From NCBI RefSeq assembly GCF_037975245.1, contig NC_092582.1, positions 24,652,077 to 24,716,076 on the forward strand: 64,000 bases of DNA. Reading direction: 5' to 3'. The notes under the pieces are model-generated. The model saw only the letters and a program-made list of their open reading frames with translations. It had not been told where the DNA came from and ran no database searches. Made by a program: the position numbers and the translations under genes. How positions within the stretch are numbered: position 1 is the first letter of the stretch; every line of letters starts with the position of its first letter. This DNA is from Apostichopus japonicus. Lineage: Eukaryota; Echinodermata; Holothuroidea; Aspidochirotida; Stichopodidae. Of this stretch, positions 22,878 to 36,000 are shown piece after piece.

Positions 22878-24724
22878 AGACCAAACTACTGTCTAAGATC
22901 ATGTCCTGCATGAGGAACGCTCAAGGAAACTGAGCAGTGACGACTGTGTTTCATCAGGTGGGTTATAGACATTGGGAATGGTTGCGAGCCACCTGAGTGT
23001 TATATACTGGGTGTGAAAATGGCCACGAGCACCTTACCGGCATAACAAAAAATAATATCATAGCTTGTAAAGGTATACGTGGAAGGACTAAAACTCACTT
23101 GTCAATTGTTCCCCTTGAAATATGGCGCGCTTACGTCTTGGTAAGAGATGACCAGTGGGAAGTGTCCCTGGTAAAGGAGTGGAGCCACGAATCAAAGAGG
23201 ACGGAAATGTAAGACAATTACACCATCTTGAAGGATGAACTGGATTACATACATATTCACGATCAGATAAAATACGTCTTGAATCAAATGAAGTAGTTTT
23301 TCGGTGATCTTCATTTAAAGTCCAAGAGTTGTTTTGCCATCCTAATGCAGACACGAACGAAAGTAAAACTACCTGTGTGCATAGGTATTGTAAAGGTAGA
23401 GGGAGGTTACTATTTATGAAAATGCAACCCCCCTATACCCACTTTGATTCTTTAAGAGAACCGTCCTACAATGTTATAAAAACGTGTGTATTCAATATGT
23501 ATTTAACAAGCCTGTTGCGTTGCATATAACCCCCCTCTTGATTGAAACGTCAGGCCCTACTTTTATACATGAATCAAATGTTCCAAGGTATATGTAACGT
23601 TAAGCTGTGTTACATATATTAACTCAATCATATTTATTGAATGATGGATATTAGTTCATCACCGATATAAATTATGTAAAATTAACATGAATAAATCAAA
23701 TGATAATACAAAAAGTACATTAATATTTGAAGAAAATTTGATTTTTCACTGTTGTTTTACTTCCTGATCAGTAATTACAGCAAACAGTAAGCAGTGAGGT
23801 TATTAATCATAACCTTTGTCTGATCAAGTAGGCAATGTTCGTATGACTACGAGGTCTAATTTAATTAAGTGTTTGTCTTTGTATTTTGTGTTTATGTATA
23901 GGCATTTGACGTAGCTCTGCGGTGAAATCCGCCATTCTCTAAAGAAATATTCTTAGTCTATTTATATAAAATTAAAAACTCAAATTGCGCGAGCAACGTT
24001 CTAGACTTTGCTTTTAATTTCAGCAGTGAAACCCGCCTTTACATGTACAAAGTAATTAGTTTTTTATGTTCCAGCGTTTCAAAACTTAAAGGAGAAGCAC
24101 CGTCTGGCGGCTGGCTGTGCGGCGGTTTCATCTGGCCCATAGGCATATGTATATAGCGTAAGCTAACATGTTTAACAACTCCCAACAATCCTTGCACCAC
24201 GTGGAATGTACCTGGATTAAAAAGTGCCCAAATAGCTGCTAATTATCTACTTCTTTTGGTATTGCTTTTGTAGGCTTAGTTCAAGCTTATTGCACAAAGT
24301 ATTGACACGGGAACTAATGTGGATATTAGGGCATGATAAACACTTCAATATATCATCTCCAGTACTGGAAACATCAAGGGTATCTTGTTGTTCTATACAT
24401 GTATATATAGATCAATCATTCTACTTCTATATATTTGCAAAGGACCATTACACTTGTGATATTTTCTTATATTGGAATACAAATTTTGGAATGTTTCTTC
24501 ATAACATAGACCACTGATGGTCGATAACTATTGCTTCTCATCTGAGATACAACCGACAAGTAAGCGGTAAGCAGAAAACCTTTGTATTAATTCAAAATCC
24601 TTACCTGTGTTACTGTTTGAATAAAAATCATCGGTGCATTTATTGTTCGAGTGGCTCTTGTCTTGTGAACTGGTGTCGATTCCAAAATATCACGAATAAA
24701 AAACGACTTTCCTCTCGTTGACAT
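20581..24724 (-). CDS. Four-exon homeobox gene, divergent ANTP/NK-like homeodomain with eh1-like motif
   Basis: A sequence-specific DNA-binding transcription factor by homology. Minus-strand exons: 24724-24605, 23372-23099, 22661-22547 and 20734-20581. Together they give 663 nt, 220 residues plus stop, with all three junctions in phase (0, 1 and 2). Residues 7-14 read SFFIRDIL, fitting the eh1/FIL repressor motif FxIxxIL found at the N-terminus of BarH/Bsx-type proteins. Residues 118-177 are a full 60-residue homeodomain starting [13 protein letters not shown]. It has R5, F8, L16, F20, and helix 3 reading [15 protein letters not shown], so W48, F49, Q50, N51 and R53 are all present. The C-terminus is short and lysine-rich. 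Introns split codons 15 and 53 of the homeodomain. The third donor is AG|GTTGGT, weak but valid. No known subfamily matches well (Tlx, BarH, Bsx and Gbx share parts). A TIR element lies in intron 3. What is seen: frames, splice sites and homeodomain residues; the transcript is inferred. Confidence 0.87.
21302..22271. mobile_element. 948-bp TIR element (MULE/Mutator-like size of TSD) with five internal 121-bp repeats
   Basis: The element 21314-22261 has ends GGAAGCCACTAAATACTAAC and its exact complement, with inverted similarity continuing to about 38 bp. The flanks are TTTGCCCCGTGT (21302-21313) and TTTGCCGTGT (22262-22271), a 10-bp duplication with a CC indel. Inside, a unit of about 121 bp containing CACAAGTTRTTACATAGAGT and CAACTAACCTCCAAGACCTG is repeated five times (about 21605, 21727, 21850, 21970 and 22093). 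There is no ORF. It sits in intron 3 of the homeobox gene. The superfamily is inferred from TIR and TSD lengths only. Confidence 0.8.
22547..22661 (-). CDS. Homeobox gene exon 3 (homeodomain residues 15-53)
   Basis: 115 nt. The acceptor is CTTTTCGTCAG. The first two bases complete serine 15, then [16 protein letters not shown] leads into QVKTWFQNR. The donor AG|GTTGGT splits the codon of R53. This exon alone identifies the gene as a homeobox. Confidence 0.88.
22796..22875. repeat. (TA)n dinucleotide repeat
   Basis: An uninterrupted TA run of about 80 bp in intron 2 of the homeobox gene, close to the acceptor of exon 3. Tyr/Ile-repeat open frames across it have no coding meaning. Confidence 0.97.
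23099..23372 (-). CDS. Homeobox gene exon 2 (linker and homeodomain residues 1-14)
   Basis: 274 nt. The acceptor is GCACACAG; the donor is ACAA|GTGAGT, leaving one base of codon 15. The last codons read [14 protein letters not shown], the N-terminal arm and start of helix 1. The 77-residue linker before it has no recognised domain; it contains [12 protein letters not shown]. Confidence 0.82.
24605..24724 (-). CDS. Homeobox gene exon 1
   Basis: 120 nt, 40 codons, starting at ATG (complement of 24722-24724) and ending CAG|GTAAGG, phase 0. It encodes the eh1-like SFFIRDIL motif at residues 7-14. The frame is open upstream, but this ATG is the first that places the motif near the N-terminus as in BarH/Bsx proteins. 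Confidence 0.75.
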
Positions 24725-25410
24725 GAAAACAACCTCTGTTTTTTTTTTAAATTTCAAACAGTCCCATAAATATAAAGTCACAATTCCCCAGAATAATATG
24801 CAAAAATTCAATAGCCTATCATGTGTAAATCTATACAAATTATTTGTTGGTATACAGTAGAAGGTATCTCAAATACTCAATGTTAAGTCAGAGAATAATA
24901 CAGTGTCATTATTGATGAAAGAATTAAAATAATTCTGCGGCCAGAACAAAGTTTGAATCCTCCAACAACGGCGGTAGAAGAATCTGATGATCATTGAAGC
25001 TGTTACCGTCATTTAAGAAAAATTTAAGTAATTTCTGATTTAAGAACTGTTAAATGTAACTATTAACGTTATTAAGTGATCACTCACTTCAATATATATA
25101 AGAACATGTATATACGGATTGTGGAAATTTTAATACTACTCTGCTTTTTTTGAGTATTTTTTGATTGCATTCTTCAGCCACGTACAAGTAAACACTCCAG
25201 GTATTGGAGAGCGACACTATAGGCGTGACTTTTACTGATACTATATAGTAGTTGATTCATCGCGATATATAGGCACAAATACGGTGCAATATAGTATAGC
25301 TGTTTGAAGAACAAAAAGGCCTGTCTAATGAGAATAGAATAATCAACTGCGGGCGTGCATCTTAATATGAAGTGTATCCTGCTCTCAGCCCCTCCATTTC
25401 TCCCTGACAG
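24725..25410. other. Region upstream of the homeobox gene
   Basis: AT-rich and presumably includes the minus-strand promoter and 5' UTR. No TATA element or conserved block could be assigned with confidence. Confidence 0.35.
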
Positions 25411-25890
25411 GTTATAAGATATATGTTATGTGATATGCTATATGTTATATATCATGTATTATATGTTATATGTTATACATTATATGTTCTATCATGTTAT
25501 ATGTATATATACAGAGAGAGCTTTATTAGGCTTCGTATCAACTGTGATATGTGATATGTTATATATCATTTATTATATGTTATATTTTATATGTTTTATG
25601 TATATATACAGAGAGAGCTTTATTATAGTCTTCGTATCAACTGTGATATGTTATATGTTATATATTATATGTTATATATTATATGTTCTATGTTATATAT
25701 ATATGTAGAAAGAGAGAGCTTTATAGGCTTCGTATCAATTGTGATGTTATATGTTATATATTATATATTATATGTTATATATCATATAATGTATGTTATA
25801 TATTATATGTTATATGTTATGTATTATATGTTCTATGTTATATGTATATATACAGAGAGAGCTTTATCAGGCTTCGTATCAATTGTGAAA
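25411..25890. repeat. AT-rich tandem repeat, four units of ~100-145 bp
   Basis: Each unit has a run of TATATGTTATATAT-type sequence followed by the anchor AGAGAGAGCTTTAT and then GGCTTCGTATCAAYTGTGA. Anchors begin near 25511, 25608, 25709 and 25852. Unit length differs because the AT run varies. Confidence 0.88.
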
Positions 25891-27787
25891 CGATTGTCTC
25901 ATTACCACTTCTTTAGAGGCGATGAACAGACTTACTTCCTGAATAATACAATAAAGCATTAATTAAGGCTTTTAATAATTATCAACAACTGAATAGCAAC
26001 ATGTGTAGTATGCCAAGAATATACAGTACCTGCTCTGTGATGATTTTACAGCCACAGCTAAATTCTATAATATTCTGTCAAGGCTGGAATTTATGGTCTT
26101 TATCTTTGTGTATGTTAACTTTGATAGTGAAGAGGAAATGTCCTTAGCAGAAACGTCTGAAATCCATAAAAGTTTATCCCTCTACCAAAATCAGTTTGGG
26201 GGCGATTTGAAATTTGGCCCAATTTAAAAAGGCATTCAGGAGGATGGGTGAAGAGAAGGGAAAGATGTTTATAAATTCACCTGTAAACATAATAATATGT
26301 ACCTCACAATATAAGATAATTTCTTATTTTCACTCTAATTATTATCGACAATATGTTGTTGACACGAACGTCAATATTTTAGATTTAAAACATACAAAAA
26401 GGGTCCCATCTTTAGTACGGAAAATAAATATTGAAATTAATAGAGACATCGAATAAAACCAACAGTTGAGGCATATATTTCGATGTTTGTATATTTAACC
26501 TTGCTTAATATTTCAAAACTGGATTATGACAATTCTTCCGTTTTTTGGGAGGAGTTGTTCACTGTATTACATATATATATTATTTAAGACGGTTGGACTT
26601 GCTTCTATTTTAATGAATATCAATTAAGTTAACACGAAATTAAATCGGATATCTCACAATCATTAACTTATCAACTACAATATTGAAGGAGTCGTCGTAA
26701 ATGTTAAAGTATATAAGGATTACAGCTCTCTTCAATATACAATGCCTAATAAAGGGTCAATGTTATCGTTGTTAGTGTCGCAATACAGTCATTAACCTTA
26801 TAAAGCAGTATTTTGTTATTATGTTAAATGACTCTGTTATTAACGTTTCAATTCTTTACAACAAACGATATTTACCCAAATTTAATATAATTTTCAATAT
26901 TTTCACTGACAATCCATTTATTGACCTCATTTCATCGTTCTCTTGTAACGCAGGAGCAATGTACCGTGACTGTACCACAAAAATATTCGGTTTAAATTCA
27001 GTTTTCATTGAGTTTAAGTTTTAGGAAATTCTTAGGGACTATAGTACACTTTGTCAGTTACAAGTTCTCAGCACAACTGTTTGTCCTTATAAAAGACATA
27101 TATATGCAACACATCGTTATGAGCATTTGAAATGAACATAACAAATTATTCAGCTGATTTTAGTTTGTATAATTAAGATAATATACTCGACTTCTGTAGT
27201 CATTTTTATCTCGCCATAAAAATGACGTCATTGTCATTATTAACTTACGATATCCTAAGAAATTCTGACTTTAATGTCAGAGTTGAGGTTTGGAGAGACT
27301 CTTTCTAGAGTGATATCAACCAATATCAGCTTATTGTTTGTAAATAACTGTCGATTTTTTGGAGAGAAATTTTACTTATAGTGATTCATAAACTTACTAG
27401 GCCTATATACGTTACATTAATATCCAACAGTCACGTGCAACATAGGAAAAGCTGTGAAACGCGGGACAGAACAGCTTTTTTATACAATCCCACATTGCTC
27501 TGCCAAATCTATAGAAACAATTAGTTTTAATCAAAATCATCGATCAATTGATTCGATTCGGACATTCTTCTAAAGTTTTCACAGTATGAGTGTCAATGAG
27601 CGACTATCTGAACCATATACTAGTCCGATGAATTCTATGCTAACAAATTGTTATTAAATTACAGTATGGCGTACACGAATCCACAGCAGGAACTGTCTTT
27701 CCTTGAAATCTGGAGAGAAAAAGCTAAACCATCAGCGATTATTCAATTCTTTTAAATTGAGTTGAATAAATAGATAACGAAAAGGTG
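25891..27787. other. Stretch without a recognised gene; contains the 3' flank of the minus-strand MIF-like gene
   Basis: Nothing recognisable by domain or repeat. The 3' UTR of the MIF-like gene would run leftward from 27787, but no certain poly(A) signal was assigned. Confidence 0.4.
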
Positions 27788-27860
27788 TTACTCGCTGAGG
27801 AGACTGCCATTCGGTAAGGAGTAGTTGGTACCCCAAACTTTCCGAAAAATCACGAAAAAT
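27788..27860 (-). CDS. MIF-like: MIF-like gene B exon 3
   Basis: 73 nt. Acceptor TTTATCTCTTTACAG. One base completes an arginine codon, then 23 codons to TAA (complement of 27788-27790). The position, phase and length match MIF exon 3; sequence similarity is limited to the FFVIF strand and the WGTN turn. Confidence 0.68.
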
Positions 27861-29217
27861 CTGTAAAGAGATAAAAACAAAAATGTGAGACTGATTTATG
27901 AGGGTCAAACATCACTTGCAAGAACTTCTTTCTACCCGTATTCACACGGACAACTGGGAGAATTCCCCTCCCCCAGCTGTTACGTAACAAATTACAGTAT
28001 TTAATTTTAGGTCTACGTTTAGGGCTAAAGGTCATTTCTTCCAGGATGATTTGAAATTCAGTTGTAGTATGTGAATATCATGCCAAATTTTTGATTTTTG
28101 TGGAACAACACCCTGAATAAATACGGCAGCTCTTTAAACAACATAATTTTGAAACGTATACAGTTTGGAGTTTTGACGTGATCGTCCTTTTTCTCAAGTT
28201 ATAAGTAGTCTGTTGAAGAAGTTACTTCAGCTCGTTATGGAGTAGGCGTTTCTCATCTCTATGACTTTTTAATGAGAAAACCATTTAAACTCTCTCATGG
28301 CTGCCTGGTTAATTTGGTTAATAAGGGAGTTAAAATCTAAGCTAAAAGGTTTGGCACGTTAACTCAAGGAGGCTCTAATTCTTTTATAATCCTTTACAAG
28401 ACAACAAAATGGTACCAGGCAGGAAAAGCGTATATAATATGAGGTAAAATATAAGTAATAAAAAACTTCCATTCTTACGTCTAACTTAAAATATGGCATA
28501 ATCAAAGATAAAGTAGAAATAACTGCCAAACCATAATTTGACGGCCTCTTTTAGCATAATTTTCTCAATTAAATTAAACTGCGATTTAAGTAAAAATCAA
28601 TCTCACCTTCCCTCTGGCACTGACGTTTCTTTAGAAATAAACTGACTGATTTGTTTATGTAACTTCCTTGTATACGCTTCGTCTTCTAACTTTTCGAATC
28701 CAAATACTTCTAAATAACCACACGGCGAAGAAGAACAGTCCCGGAACAAGCGGAGATCAGGTCGTATCCACACAGTAACCTTGAAGAGAAAAATAAACTT
28801 TTTTTTTTATAAAAGATGTTCACAACCACCTCGACGACGTTAAAAATTCTAGCCACAGTGGCTATTTTAACATTCATCTTACCACAGGTTTACAAGACTT
28901 ATGAGAAGAACTTTTCCTAACGTTAGTGCATATTATTTTAACTGTTAACTGAAACATTTAAAAATATGTTAGATATTTTATATGGGGGCAATCTGATATG
29001 AAAATAAATATAGGCACCACTATACACACTGCTGCCATACAGGATCTCGCTTAAAACAAATATTTCTCTTGGTGAAAAATATAAACTTATCCCTAAACAC
29101 ATTATGCATTACCTCATGATCAATGTTAAACCATTCCTGAATATTTCTCACGAATTTCTTGTGAAAGTTCTCGTTGAACACGTCTGAACCGGCGCTGGTA
29201 TGGACAACGCACCTCAT
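27788..29217 (-). CDS. MIF-like: MIF-like gene B: three exons, 116 residues, catalytic proline lost
   Basis: Macrophage migration inhibitory factor superfamily by homology: secreted trimeric cytokines and tautomerases. Minus-strand exons: 29217-29113 (105 nt), 28779-28607 (173 nt) and 27860-27788 (73 nt). Total 351 nt, 116 residues plus stop, against 115 in human MIF. Exon 2 has exactly the 173 nt of human MIF exon 2, and the intron phases (0, 2) are the same. Exon 1 begins MRCVVHTSAG, exon 2 begins VTVWIRPDLRLF and contains SSSPCGYLEV (compare SSEPCALCSL in human), exon 3 reads FFVIFRKVWGTNYS. Residue 2 is arginine, where the tautomerase needs proline as its catalytic base; Met-Arg is also a poor methionine aminopeptidase substrate. 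The lysine that follows near residue 33 in MIF is missing too. Tautomerase activity is therefore unlikely; receptor-type or unknown functions remain possible. Head-to-head with MIF-like gene A. Confidence 0.82.
28607..28779 (-). CDS. MIF-like: MIF-like gene B exon 2
   Basis: 173 nt. Acceptor TTTTTCTCTTCAAG, donor GGAAG|GTGAG, phase 0 in and phase 2 out. It encodes the second strand (VTVWIRPD), the SSSPC turn, a strand GYLEVFGF and the second helix KLHKQISQFISKE. One cysteine of the human CALC pair is kept. Confidence 0.85.
29113..29217 (-). CDS. MIF-like: MIF-like gene B exon 1
   Basis: 105 nt, 35 codons from ATG to GAG|GTAATG, phase 0, one codon shorter than exon 1 of gene A and of human MIF. 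CVVHT is shared with gene A at the same place, which shows that they are paralogues. The following NENFHKKFVRNIQEWF fits the first long helix of the MIF fold. Confidence 0.78.
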
Positions 29218-30266
29218 TTTGTGAAATATTCAACGTCTTCCCCTAATTTGCTAGTACAATACAATTTTATTTTAAGTGTATGTGATCCAGTTGTCTTTCT
29301 CTGGTAATTCTTCTCTAAGCAGTAGACAATATTCCATTTTTAGAATTAAGAGAATCGATTTTCCTTTATTTACCAAACTCCTCCATATGGTTCCCATTAC
29401 TATACCCTCAACTGTGTATATAAACGATGACGTTTATCATAACTGTCAGGAATTAGGAATGTCATAATTAGGAAAAGTGCACCATACGCTCAAGAGTAAT
29501 AAATTATGCCATCAAAACTAATCTTTCTATTGTTTTCAAAATTCAACGTTATAGCGTAATAGATTTCTACTATTTGTTAATTACTAACTTATTTCGTTAA
29601 AGGCACATATGATATTCTACCATTACAATTTACCATATATATATGCATGGTTAAAATAATCTGTTGATAAAGAGAAAACTGCTCCAATTCTTGTGTTCCT
29701 GTTATTTTATACTAACTATGTTTCTTATACTTTGGCATTCCCTGTTATGAGGTTACAGCCAAACTTGTATCACACAAGGTTTAATAAAGAGACATTAATG
29801 TGTTAATATGTTTTCACTATTGAGATGTTAAACTTGATAATCGATATTGTCCTGATGTTTTGTACATAAACACAACCAATACGGAGGAGGGGGGGGGGGG
29901 GGGTTCTTTCAAGGTCACATGGACAACTGAACATCTTAATGACATTCAACAATATTTGTCCTTGATAAGTTTGCAATACATGTAATACCCAACTTTGTAA
30001 AACTGATCTGTTTTTCTTCAAAAGTTAAAAATGGTATAAACAACATTTTGCCTACATTTTGTCTACAACCGTATAATTTTTTTTTTTTTACCTTCAATCA
30101 TGCGTTTGACATTAGCAATACAAACTCTACTCATATGGTTCACCGATAAACATCCGGTTGAATAAAATTGATAAAAACAGAAGAAAAATGTATTAGTCTG
30201 TCTTGAATATATCTTTTCTATAGTTAACCCAAATTAATTTTTGGTTCAAATATATCATTGTTGAGA
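29218..30266. other. Left part of the region between the two MIF-like genes
   Basis: AT-rich with a poly-G tract at 29889-29903 and a poly-T run near 30078. It would hold the promoter of the minus-strand gene. No specific element was identified. Confidence 0.4.
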
Positions 30267-32540
<2,274 letters not shown>

Positions 32541-32907
32541 AAGTCATGAAAAAAAGATGTTTAGCTAAACTACCTGCAGGTTTATCGACGCACCCCCGTA
32601 ACTATTACTGTTCAGAAGACGTTTAAGCATTATGTACTAAACACAGCTGTATTGTAAACACAGCCGTATTGGGATAAGATGGAAAACACTTGACACCCCC
32701 CCCCCCCCCGAAGGAAATGGTAACATAAAATAAAATTGCAGGTCTACCAGTTATTACGATATGAAGCTGTAATTTCTGCACTAGATATGAATATCGACGT
32801 TGAGATTAGATTGATAAACACGCAAAACCTGACCATACTGATAGCTGTTATTCACACGACAACGGTTAAGAGACTAACGGGATTTCAACTGATATTTTTA
32901 CTTCAAA
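32541..32907. other. Probable promoter and 5' UTR of MIF-like gene A
   Basis: Contains a C tract at 32696-32710 and no other recognised element. The transcription start is unknown. No TATA box was assigned. Confidence 0.35.
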
Positions 32908-33015
32908 ATGCCGCTCTGTGTTGTCCACACCAATAAAGCTTCCGAGACGATCTCAGATTCAACGATCAAAAAGTTATGCCAGTTGGTCGCAGATGCTTTG
33001 GGAAGTAAAGTCAGT
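32908..33015 (+). CDS. MIF-like: MIF-like gene A exon 1
   Basis: 108 nt, 36 codons, ATG to AGT|GTAAGA, phase 0. It aligns without gaps to human MIF residues 1-36. Pro2 is present. Confidence 0.82.
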
Positions 33016-36000
33016 GTAAGAGTAACAATCTGTTCAATTCTTTTTGTACGTGTTAAATGTAAGGTCGACTGGGCTGGTGTTGTATATTCTAAGGCTATAT
33101 ACTGCAGTAGATTATGCGCTAGGTTAGACTAAACAATAGGTTTGACTAGACTTACTTGGTCTATAGGCTTGACTAGGCTATACTTGACTAGCTTAGCCCA
33201 GCCTATACTTTGACCTATTTTTTTTTAATTTTCTTGATTTTCAAACTCATTACCGTTTCAGCGTTACATTATATATATATATCATTAAATATATATATAT
33301 ATATATATATCAATATATATATATCAATATATATATATATATATCAATATATATATCAATATATATCTATATATTTTATTAACAAAAGTCTGTTCAAATA
33401 ACTCTTTCGAGATCTGGCATTAGGAATCACAAATGATTTTCGAGTTGATTAGCATCATGTTTGATCTCTAGAATAAGGCAAAATATGTCATCAAAAACAG
33501 AACTAGTATTGCTCGATACAGGTGTCAAACGCCTACAGTGAAATTACGACCTACCGAACATACAATCAGCGTCCATAGCCTAGTGGTTAGGGTGTACGCA
33601 TATAAAGTGGGAGGCCCGGGTTCGAATCCCGGTGAAGGCTGGAAGTTTGTTTTCTTACAATGATCTTCTTACATGATCTGGAATTTGCAACTCATTATAT
33701 TTCCAATTCCTGTCGTCGCACTGAGCGTTACTATAGCTGCTGACAAGCTTACTCGGACATGTCAGCAGCGAAAGTTTGTTGATAATGTTAAGGCGCCCTC
33801 AGCTGGAAGACACAACAGTTTCTGAGTGGTCGCAATCTATAGTTTGATGTTCAGTCGTAATACTGGTGATGGGTAACTTTACTATTCGAGAACACTTTTG
33901 TAACTATAATTTGCGACAATGACACCAATCAAGGGCGTAGGAACCGGGGGGGATGGGGGGCGCCAGCCCCCCCCCCCCAGTGAAAAATGTGGAGGGGCGG
34001 AAGTATCATTCCGCCCCCCCTACTTCGCAAGTCAAAAAACCCCTTTTTCATTTCCAAATGAGAAAAAAAATCTCATTTGGAGCACCAAATTGCATCTAAG
34101 GCCAGGTGAAAACACAAAATTAAGTTTACAAAATGGAGTGGGTGTTGAAGTGTGCTATATTGCACCAAATTGCATCTGAGGCCACCTGGAAATGCAAAAA
34201 AATCCAAAGGGGAGGGGGACACCCCCTCCCCTTTGGAGGGGGGCACCCCTCCCCTTAGACCCCTCCCCCAGGCCGGCCATCAGTCTTCAGCCCCCCCCCC
34301 CCCCACTCAAAAGTAACTTCCTACGCCTCTGACACCAATGTTCTGATACAACGTCCCTAATGATACAACTCATGAAGCCGATTGTGCCATTACGTAGTGT
34401 ATATCTTAATCAAAAGCGTGCTGTCAGAAATATTTGTAATGTTCATTTTCATTGAACATTCTTCTCCCCTATTTAAGGAATGAAATGTGCTCCCTATATT
34501 TCATCTCTTTAAACTTCAATTAGGCATGTTTCTTTTTAACTTTACAATGGGCTTCTTCCGACTATTTATAATTCATTCTTTAGCTGAAATTCTAGTCTGC
34601 ATAGTCATAATACTCGTATAAGTAGTAACTTACTTCATATCACGTCATCTCGTACTAAGTTAAGGTGACCCCAAGTACATTATTCAGGTGCAGTCTTGTG
34701 GAACAGTCTCCCACATTCTATTCGGTCAAAGGTTCTTCGTACTCCTTTAAGTGTGCACTCCATTATTATCTTTTAAACTCTCAACCCAATTAATTATCTC
34801 ATTAATATACCATAAACTTTTGTTATATCGAACTTTTTGTTTAGTTGTGTTTTTTGTTAATTTAATTATCTTTTTTGTTCAGTATTTGCTTATACATGAT
34901 TAAACATGTCATTAATATTTATTGTATACGGGAGCCAAACCAGAAAAGCTATGCTTATTTTTGGTTGCCTCTACCATTCATATACTGTATTGCTTTATTT
35001 CGATTTCTTTATTATTTGACTTTCACATTATGTGTTATTGTATTGTATGTATATTTTTGTTTTTTAATCAAACCAAATCAAATTAACAGTTGATTATAAA
35101 CGTGACGAAAGTTGAACTATTTGCAGTGACATATTGATCTGTATGGTGTATTGTTTGTTTCCTCCTCAGAGTGTTACCGTGGAGATGAGAAGTGGGAAGT
35201 TGATGTGTCGGGCGGGAGATCCAAGCAAATCGTGGGGGTTCTTCGAATTGCATGGCACCACAACTTTATTGATCCAAAAGACACCCTTGCTGTCGGTAAC
35301 AAAATGTTTGAATTCGGTGTGAACGAGTTGGACATACCTAGAAATTGGTAAGGATTAGAAAGAAAATTGTATGAGCAGGAAACTGGTTTATTGTCATTGA
35401 ACAATACCAAATACCTTTATTATAAATTAAATTTAATAATCATAAACAAAAACCCTCAAAATCTAAAAATCTCGAATCTCTTTCTCCCCCGTATCCCTAT
35501 TCATACACCATCCCGACCCCACTCCTCTTCAAGGGAGGGAGTAGTATAGACGCCCGTCTCTCCCTATCCATCAATCCCCACCCCCCCCCCCCCCGCCACC
35601 ATTCCTCCTCAAGGGAGGGAGTATGAAAGACGCCCGTCTCTCCCTATCCATCCACCCCGCCACCACTCCTCTTCAAGGGAGGGAGTACTATAGACGTCCG
35701 TCTCTCCCTAACCATTCACCCCCCCCTCCCTCCTCACTCCTTACAAGGGTGGGGAGTAAATAGACGCGTACATGTGTGCCTAAATTATTGCCCCTTTTTA
35801 AGGTACTGGAACACCCAAATAGATTCCCCATGAAACTCGTTCTCTGTTAATATTTTTGCCAGTTGTATATTTACAATATAACAGTTTCCATTTTATAATG
35901 CGCTCTCTTATTTTCTCTGTCAACAGCCTCTTCGTCTTGATGCATGAACATGACGCAAAGCATGTCGGGATACGTGGCAACCAGTTTCTCGTTGACCTAC

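Noticed and set aside
22686-22913. Tyr-Ile repeat open frames on both strands
   Set aside because: Produced by the TA dinucleotide run in homeobox intron 2.
33569-33640. A functional tRNA gene
   Set aside because: A and B boxes and the T arm are good, but acceptor and anticodon stems carry several mismatches; kept as a tRNA-like/SINE sequence.
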